The position numbers and the translations under genes were made by a program. From Ianthella basta (taxonomy: Eukaryota; Porifera; Demospongiae; Verongiida; Ianthellidae), in NCBI GenBank assembly GCA_964019415.1, contig OZ025888.1, positions 2,999,819 through 3,063,818 of the forward strand: a stretch of 64,000 bases of DNA, given 5' to 3'. The notes under the pieces were generated by a model that was not told the DNA's origin, made no database searches, and saw only the letters and a program-made list of their open reading frames with translations. This document shows, one piece after another, positions 55,794 to 64,000 of this stretch. Within the stretch, counting starts at the first letter, position 1, and each line of letters starts with the position of its first letter.

Positions 55794-58700
55794 AGAAAAA
55801 AGTTTGCAAGATCTGGAGTCATGCGCTGGAGTTTGGTTGGGTAAGACTCCCCCTGGCTAATGATAAGAAAAGTCGTTTGAAACATATAGGGTCATTCACT
55901 GGAGTGTGGTTGGGTAAGACTCTCCTCTTGCTAATGGGAACAAAAGAAGATGTTTGCAACATTGAGAGTAATGCACTTGAGTTTGGTTGGGTAAGACTCC
56001 CCCCTTGCTAATGATAATGAGTAAAGTCGTTTGCAACATATGGAGTCATGCACTGGAGTTTGGTTGGGTAAGACTCCCCCATGTAATGGGAACGAGTAAA
56101 GACGTTTGCAAGATCTGGAGTCATGCACTGGAGTTTGGTTGGGTAAGACTCGCCCGTTGATCATGGCATTTAGGAAAGACGTTTTCAAGATCTGGAGTCA
56201 TGCACTGGAGTTTGGTTGGGTAAGACTCCCCAGTTGATGATGGTAACTAGGCAAGACGTTTTCAAGATCTGAAGTCAAGCACTGGAGTTTGGTTGGTAAA
56301 ACTCTTCTTTGCAAATGGTAGCGAGAAAAGACGTTTGCAACAGTTGGAGTAAAGCTCTGGATTTTGATTGGGTATGATCCCCCCTTGCAAATGGTAGCGA
56401 GAAAAGACATTTGCAACATTTGGAGTAAAGCTCTGGAATTTGATTAAGTAAGATTCTCCCCTTTCTAATGGGAAGAAAAGAAGACGTTTGCAACATTTGC
56501 AGTCATGCACTGGAGTTTGGTTGTGTAAGACCCCCCCTTTGCCAATGATTACGAGAAAGAACGTTTGAAACATTTTGAGTCATGCACAGGAGTTTGGTTG
56601 TGTAAGACTCTCACCTTGCTAATTGTAACGAGAATAGACGTTTGCAAGATCTGCTGTCGTGCCTAGAGTTTTGGTTGGTTTGATATCAATGGGGGAAGGC
56701 TAAGTCATGAGCGTGACTTGCGCGTGATTGTTGATAGGTCGGTTCATTGCACTAAGCCACGGCAACGGCCAGGCCCGGCTAGATTGAACAAAGGCTAATT
56801 ATTGGATATTACGCCTACCAGCCTTCTAGACCGAAGTGTTTCAGCCTTTTAGCCTTCCCCCATTAATATTCACTCTTGTTGAAACCACAAGTGTTTCACT
56901 GGTGGCGGATACAAGAGTGACTAGTCATCTTGCATTCCACCAGCACGCCACACTGATGAACCCCAATCAGGGCAAAACAGCTGTCTGTTGCTCTTCCATC
57001 TTTGTAGTATGACTAGTAATGAGGGTGGGCGATCACTGGTTGCCATCAATAAAGCCCCAGCCCCCCAGCCTCCTGAAACACTTAGGTGTAGAAGGCTGGT
57101 AGGCATAATATCTAGTGATTAGCCTTTGTTCAATCTAGCCCGGCCTGGCCGTTGCAATGGCTTACTGCAATGAACCGACCTCTCAACAATCTCACGCAAG
57201 TCACGCTCATGACTTAGCCTTCCCCCATTAATATTCACTCTTGTTGAAACCACAAGTATTTCACTGGTGGCGGATACAAGAGTGACTAGTCATCTTGCAT
57301 CCCATCAGCACGCCACACTGATGAACCCCAATCAGGGCAAAACAGCTGTCTGTTGCTCTTCCATCTTTGTAAAATGACTAGTAATGAGGGTGGGCGATCA
57401 CTGGTTGCCATCAATAGGGCTCCGGCCCCCCAGCCTCCTGAAACACTTAGGTGTAGAAGGCTGGTAGGCGTAATATCTAGTGATTAGCCTTTGTTCAATC
57501 TAGCCCGGCCTGGCCGTTGCAGTGGCTTACTGCAATGAACCGACCTCTCAACAATCCCGCGCAAGTCACGCTCATGACTTAGCCTTCCCCCATTAATATT
57601 CACTCTTGTTGAAACCACAAGTGTTTCACTGGTGGCGGATACAAGAGTGACTAGTCATCTTGCATTCCGTCAGTCCTACGTCCTGCATTCAGTTGTTGAA
57701 TAATCTGCTACGTATTGCTCACAAACTATTTGCCTACATCTTGCCTTCCGTCAGTACGCAACACTGATGAGCGCCAATCAGGGCGGAACAGCTGTCTGTG
57801 GCTGTTCGATCTTTGTAGGATGACTAGTAATGGGGGAGGGCGATCACTGGTTGCCATCTATAGGGCTCCGGCCCCCCAACCTCCTGAAACACTTCGGTGT
57901 AGAAGGCAGGTAGGCATAATATCCAGTGATTAGCCTTTTTCAACGTACATACATACATACATACATACATATATACAAACGGGGGAGGACAACGCATCAC
58001 GATTGCCTCGCCTTTCGGTTCGGCAACCAGAAAAAAGTTTGCAAGATCTGGAGTCATGCGCTGGAGTTTGGTTGGGTAAGACTCCCCCTGGCTAATGATA
58101 AGAAAAGTCGTTTGAAACATATAGGGTCATTCACTGGAGTGTGGTTGGGTAAGACTCTCCTCTTGCTAATGGGAACAAAAGAAGATGTTTGCAACATTGA
58201 GAGTAATGCACTTGAGTTTGGTTGGGTAAGACTCCCCCCTTGCTAATGATAATGAGTAAAGTCGTTTGCAACATATGGAGTCATGCACTGGAGTTTGGTT
58301 GGGTAAGACTCCCCCATGTAATGGGAACGAGTAAAGACGTTTGCAAGATCTGGAGTCATGCACTGGAGTTTGGTTGGGTAAGACTCGCCCGTTGATCATG
58401 GCATTTAGGAAAGACGTTTTCAAGATCTGGAGTCATGCACTGGAGTTTGGTTGGGTAAGACTCCCCAGTTGATGATGGTAACTAGGCAAGACGTTTTCAA
58501 GATCTGAAGTCAAGCACTGGAGTTTGGTTGGTAAAACTCTTCTTTGCAAATGGTAGCGAGAAAAGACGTTTGCAACAGTTGGAGTAAAGCTCTGGATTTT
58601 GATTGGGTATGATCCCCCCTTGCAAATGGTAGCGAGAAAAGACATTTGCAACATTTGGAGTAAAGCTCTGGAATTTGATTAAGTAAGATTCTCCCCTTTC

Positions 58701-60990
58701 TAATGGGAAGAAAAGAAGACGTTTGCAACATTTGCAGTCATGCACTGGAGTTTGGTTGTGTAAGACTCCCCCTTTGCTAATGATTACGAGAAAGAACGTT
58801 TGAAACATTTTGAGTCATGCACAGGAGTTTGGTTGTGTAAGACTCTCACCTTGCTAATTGTAACGAGAATAGACGTTTGCAAGATCTGCTGTCGTGCCTA
58901 GAGTTTTGGTTGGTTTGATATCAATGGGGGAAGGCTAAGTCATGAGCGTGACTTGCGCGTGATTGTTGATAGGTCGGTTCATTGCACTAAGCCACGGCAA
59001 CGGCCAGGCCCGGCTAGATTGAACAAAGGCTAATTATTGGATATTACGCCTACCAGCCTTCTAGACCGAAGTGTTTCAGCCTTTTAGCCTTCCCCCATTA
59101 ATATTCACTCTTGTTGAAACCACAAGTGTTTCACTGGTGGCGGATACAAGAGTGACTAGTCATCTTGCATTCCACCAGCACGCCACACTGATGAACCCCA
59201 ATCAGGGCAAAACAGCTGTCTGTTGCTCTTCCATCTTTGTAGGATGACTAGTAATGAGGGTGGGCGATCACTGGTTGCCATCAATAGGGCTCCGCCCCCC
59301 CAGCATCCTGAAACACTTAGGTGTAGAAGGCTGGTAGGCGTAATATCTAGTGATTAGCCTTTGTTCAGTCAAGCCCGGCCTGGCCGTTGCAGTGGCTTAC
59401 TGCAATGAACCGACCTCTCAACAATCCCGCGCAAGTCACGCTCATGACTTAGCCTTCCCCCATTGATATTCACTCTTGTTGAAACCACAAGTGTTTCACT
59501 GGTGGCGGATACAAGAGTGACTAGTCATCTTGCATCCCATCAGCACGCCACACTGATGAACCCCAATCAGGGCAAAACAGCTGTCTGTTGCTCTTCCATC
59601 TTTGTAGGATGACTAGTAATGAAGGTGGGCGATCACTGGTTGCCATCAATAGGGCTCCGGCCCCCCAGCCTCCTGAAACACTTAGGTGTAGAAGGCTGGT
59701 AGGCGTAATATCTAGTGATTAGCCTTTGTTCAATCTAGCCCGGCCTGGCCGTTGCAGTGGCTTACTGCAATGAACCGACCTCTCAACAATCCCGCGCAAG
59801 TCACGCTCATGACTTAGCCTTCCCCCATTAATATTCACTCTTGTTGAAACCACAAGTGTTTCACTGGTGGTGAATACAAGAGTGACTAGTCATCTTGCAT
59901 TCCGTCAGTCCTACGTCCTGCATTCAGTTGTTGAATGATCTGCTACGTATTGCTCACAAACTATTTGCCTACATCTTGCATTCCGTCAGTACGCAACGCT
60001 GATGAGTGCCAATCAGAGCGGAACAGCTGTCTGTGGCTGTTCGATCTTTGTAGGATGACTAGTAATGGGGGAGGGCGATCACTGGTTACCATCTATAGGG
60101 CTCCGGCCCCCCAACCTCCTGAAACACTTCGGTGTAGAAGGCAGGTAGGCGTAATATCCAGTGATTAGCCTTTTTGAACATACATACATACATACATGCA
60201 TATATACAAACGGGGGAGGACAACGCATCACGATTACTTGCATCGCCTTTCGGCTCGGCAACCAGAAAAAAGTTTGCAAGATCTGGAGTCATGCGCTGGA
60301 GTTTGGTTCGGTAAGACTCCCCCTTGCTAATGATAAGAAAAGTCCATTGCAAGATCTAGAGTCATGCACTAGAGTTTGGTTGGGTAAGACACCCCTTGCT
60401 AATGGGAAGGAGAAAAGTCGTTTGAAACATATAGGGTCATTCACTGGAGTGTGGTTGGGTAAGACTCCCCTCTTGCTAATGGGAACAAAAAAGATGTTTG
60501 CAACATTGAAAGTAATGCACTTGAGTTTGGTTGGGTAAGACTCCCCCTTGCTAATGATAATGAGTAAAGTCGTTTGCAACATATGGAGTCATGCACTGGA
60601 GTTTGGTTGGGTAAGACTCCCCCCTTGCTAATGATAATGAGTAAAGTCGTTTGCAACATATGGAGTCATGCACTGGAGTTTGGTTGGGTAAGACTCCCCC
60701 ATGTAATGGGAACGAGTAAAGACGTTTGCAAGATCTGGAGTCATGCACTGGAGTTTGGTTGGGTAAGACTCGCCCGTTGTTCATGGCATCTAGGAAAGAC
60801 GTTTTCAAGATCTGGAGTCATGCACTGGAGTTTGGTTGGGTAAGACTCCCCAGTTGATGATGGTAACTAGGCAAGACGTTTTCAAGATCTGGAGTCAAGC
60901 ACTGGAGTTTGGTTGGTAAAACTCCCCCTTTGCAAATGGTAGCGAGAAAAGACGTTTGCAACATTTGGAGTAAAGCTCTGGATTTTGATT

Positions 60991-63900
60991 GGGTAGGATG
61001 CTTCCCTTGCTAATGGGAAGAAAAGAAGACATTTGCAACATTTGCAGTCATGCACTAAAGTTTGGTTAGGTAAGACTCCTCCCTTGCTGATGGTAACGAA
61101 AAAAATTTTTTGCAAGATCTGGAGTCATGCACTGGCGTTTGGTTGTGTAAGACTCCCCCTTTGCTAATAATAACGCGAAAGAACGTTTGAACAGTTGTAG
61201 TTATGCACTGGAGTTAGGTTGGGTAAGACACCCCTTACTAATGGGAAGGAGAAAAGTCGGTTGAAACATATAGAGTCGTGCATTTGAGTTTGGTTGAATA
61301 AGACTTTCATCTTTCTAATGGGAACAAAAAAAATGTTTGCAACGTTGAGAGTAATGCACTTGAGTTTGGTTGGGTAAGACTCCCCCCTTGCTAATGATAA
61401 TGAGAAAGTAGTTTGCAACATAATATGGAGTCATGCACTGGAGTTTGGTTAGGTATGACTCTCACTTTTCGCAATAGAAACCAGAAAGGACGTTTGCGAG
61501 ATCTGGATTGATGCACTGGAATTTGTTTGGTAAGACTGCCTCCTTGCTAATGGTAGCAAGGAAAGACGCTTCCAATATTTAGTCATGCACTGGTTATTAA
61601 TTGGGTAAGACTCTTTCCTTGCTAATGATAACTAGAAATGTCTCTTGCAACATTTGGAGTCCTGCACTGGAGTTTGGCTGGGTAAGACTCACCCCTTGCA
61701 AAAAAAAAAAGAAAAAACGATTGCAATATTTAGAGTCATGCACTGGAATTTGGTTTTGTAATACGCCCCCCTTGCTAATGATAATAACTCAATTCGTTTG
61801 CAACTTATAGAGTCATGCACTAGAGTTTGGTTGGGTAAGACTATCCCCTTGCTAATAATAACGAGAAAAGAAGTTTGCAACATTATATGAAGTCATGCAC
61901 TGGAGTTTGGCTGAGCAAATCTCCCCCCTTTCCTAAACGGAACAAGAGAAGACGTTTGCAAGGTCTGGATTCATGTACTTGAGTTTGGTTGGGTAATAAT
62001 CCTCCATTGATAATGATAACGAGAAAAGACGTTTGAAAGATCTGCAGTTTTCCATCGAAAATTGGCTAAGATTCATTCCTTGCTAATAGGAAGTAGAAAA
62101 GAGTTTCGCAACATGTGGAGTCATGCACTTGAGTTTGTCCGGTAAGACTGCCTTCTTGCTAATGGTAGCGAGAAAAGAATTTTGCAACATTTGGAGTCAT
62201 GCACTAGAGTTTGGTTGGGTAAGATTCCCTTTTTGCTATTGGGAATGAGTAATAACATCTCAACATTTGCAGTAATGCACTAAAGTTTGATTGGGCAAGA
62301 CGACCAGTTGCTAATTAAAGCGAGAAAAGACGTTTGAATCATATAGAGTAGTGCGCCAGAGTTTGATTAGGTAATACTCTCCTTTAATAATGGGAACAAA
62401 GAAGATGTCTGCAACATTGAGAGCAATGCACTGGAGTTTAGTTGGGTAAGACTATCCCTTTGCAAATAGTAATGAAAAAAGCAGTTTACAACATAAGGAG
62501 TCATGCACTGGAGTTAGGTTGGGTAAGACTCCCCCCATTCGTAATGGGAACGATATACGACTTTTGCAAGGTCTGGATTAATGCACTGTAGTTAGGTTGG
62601 TAAGACTGCCCCCATGCTAATGGTAGCGAGAAAAAATGTCTGCAAGATTGAGAGTTATGCACTGGTAGTTTGCAACATTTGGAGTCATGCTTTGGAATTT
62701 GATTAGGTAAGACTCTCCCCTTTCGTAATGGGAACGAGAAAAGACGTTTGCAAGATCTGGAGTCATGCACTAAAGTTTGGTTGGGAAAGATTCCTTCCTT
62801 GCTAATGATAACGAGATAAGTCGTTTGAAGCCTTTGGATTCATGAGCTAGAGTTTGGTTGTGTATGATTTTTCCCTTTCTAATGGCAACGAGAAAAGACA
62901 TTTGCATGATCTGGAAACATGCACTGTAGTTAGATGAGTGAGACTTTCACTTGCTAATGGTAACAAGAAAAGTCTTCATAACTTGGAGTCATGCTCTGGT
63001 GTTTGGTTGGGTAAGACTCTCACCTTGCTAATGGGAGCAAGTAATATCGTTTGCAAGATTAGGAGTCGTGTACTGGAGTTTGTTTGGGTAAGATTCCTCC
63101 CTTGCTAATGGGAACGAGAAAAGACATTTGCAATATCTGAAGCCGTGCACTAAAGTTTGTTTGGGTAAGACTCCCCCTTTTGCTAATGGTTACGATAAAG
63201 AACGTTCGCAACATTTGTAGTGATTCACTAAATATTGCTTGTTTATGGGAAGGCGAAAAGTTCTTTGCAACATTTGGAGTCATGCACTAGAGTTTGGTTG
63301 GGTAAGACTCTCTTTTGCTAATAATAATGCGAAATAACGTTTGAACATTTGTAGTTAAGCACTGGAGTTTGGTTGAGTAAGACTCTCCTCTTGCTAATGG
63401 GAACGAAAGGAGATGTTTAGAATATCTGGAGTGATGCACTGGAGTTTGGCTGGGTAAGACTCTCCCCATGCTAATTGTAACGAGAAAAGACGTTTGCAAC
63501 ATTTGGAGTCTTGCACTGGAGTTAGGTTGAGTAAGACGCCCCCCTTGCTAATGGAAATGAGAAAAGACCTCGGTAACAATTGGAGTCATGCACTGGAGTT
63601 TAGTTAGGCAAGACTCTCCCCTTACTAATGGGATTGTGATAAAACGTTTGCAACAATTGCAGTCATGCACTGAAGTTTGTTTAGGTAAGGCTCTTCCGTT
63701 GCCAATTAAAACAAGAAAAGACGTTTGCAACATTTGAAGTCATGCACTAAAGTTTGGTTGAGTAAGACTTCATCCTTTGTAATGGGAACAAGAAAAGACG
63801 TTTACAACATTTGGAGTCATGCAATGGAGTTTGGTTGGGTAATACTCCCCCTTTGCTAATAATAACGCGAAATCCATCCTTTGTAATGGCAAAGAGAATA

Positions 63901-64000
63901 GACTTTTGCAGACTTTGAATTCATGCAGTGGAGTTTGGGTGATGATGATGGCTCTTGCCTTTCTAATGTGAATGAGAAAAAACGTCTGCAACATTTGGGG
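60991..64000 (+). repeat. 77-bp satellite, diverged right edge
   Basis: From about 61,000 the monomers lose the higher-order pattern and differ from each other by many substitutions and small indels; no M, E or T module appears again. The array runs off the right end of the window. Minus-strand frames of 60-90 codons are by-products of the repeat. Confidence 0.85.

Larger units (their letters stand above)
38201..60990 (+). repeat. Higher-order satellite: 11 composite units of ~2.0-2.4 kb
   Basis: Each unit runs: module T (a diverged M variant ending in a CATA microsatellite), a block of 77-bp monomers, inverted arm E, then one or two M copies. The T modules fall at 38,216, 40,587, 42,986, 44,965, 47,000, 49,233, 51,212, 53,247, 55,480, 57,715 and 59,935 (same landmark, within about 20 bases). 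Monomer blocks lie at about 38,530-39,560, 40,915-41,945, 43,305-44,180, 45,295-46,325, 47,325-48,195, 49,555-50,425, 51,545-52,575, 53,570-54,440, 55,800-56,680, 58,035-58,915 and from 60,270. The junctions (CGGCAACCAGAAAAAAGTTT into the satellite, GTTTGATATCAATGGGGGAA out of it) are the same in nearly every unit, so the composite was amplified as a whole. Confidence 0.9.

Noticed and set aside
38427-63994. Dozens of open frames of 60-131 codons within the satellite region, on both strands
   Set aside because: They recur with the repeat periods (77 bp, about 2 kb, 6,247 bp), overlap in several phases and contain no family motif. They are by-products of a repeat that happens to lack stops in some frames.
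1-64000. tRNA, rRNA or bacterial-type operon features
   Set aside because: No cloverleaf, rRNA core or run of adjacent same-strand genes was recognised by eye.

Overview
This window is eukaryotic and most likely comes from a demosponge-type metazoan genome. That is an inference from several signs: dense decayed transposons, short candidate exons with GT/AG borders, loss of CGA codons consistent with CpG decay, runs of TAGC-like low complexity, and non-LTR, Penelope-like and pogo/Tigger elements together. There is no operon structure and I recognise no rRNA or tRNA. Very little of the window is intact protein-coding sequence.

Positions 1-26,100 are a transposon graveyard. They hold a broken non-LTR reverse transcriptase carrying a nested hairpin insertion (about 2,900-3,770), two Penelope-like GIY-YIG fragments (4,400-4,720 and 13,180-13,716), an orphan cyclophilin exon (5,377-5,524) and a 5'-truncated LINE with an open 583-codon reading frame and an (AAT)n tail (9,457-11,309). 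They also hold several TIR elements, a pogo/Tigger pseudogene with a C-terminal PIP-like box (20,640-21,890), a LINE 3' fragment (21,940-22,290) and two hammerhead-ribozyme-like motifs on the minus strand. Near 26,100 a short candidate first exon on the minus strand lies just below a perfect palindromic RFX X-box.

Positions 26,160-34,050 begin with a small repeat built on the motif AGTGCAAGTTRC, then a diverged 77-bp satellite array (26,537-28,424). This runs directly into the most interesting object in the window: a minus-strand coding region of about 3.8 kb (28,441-32,281). It reads, in order, ubiquitin-like domain ending LKGG, B-box-type zinc finger, RecQ-type helicase, Cys/His cluster, and MULE-type DDE transposase. 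It is broken by at least five in-frame stops and four frameshifts, but its parts are collinear and keep one strand. On its far side lies a near-perfect 752-bp palindrome (32,511-33,262) made of the same AGTGCAAGTTAC repeat family.

Positions 34,050-37,200 hold short tandem duplications, a TIR element (35,919-36,667), an uncertain minus-strand exon region and a promoter-like CRE/CCAAT/ATGGCGG cluster at 37,001.

From 37,230 to the right edge the window is satellite DNA with higher-order structure. Blocks of 77-bp monomers alternate with modules derived from a 364-bp foldback-type element (M), an inverted 160-bp arm (E) and a CATA-microsatellite module (T). Eleven composite units of about 2.0-2.4 kb are visible, and between about 42 and 57 kb they repeat again with an exact 6,247-bp offset. 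The right end (61,000-64,000) decays into diverged single monomers. A homogeneous higher-order core with a diverged edge is the layout expected of satellite heterochromatin, possibly pericentromeric. None of the reading frames in this part looks like a gene.
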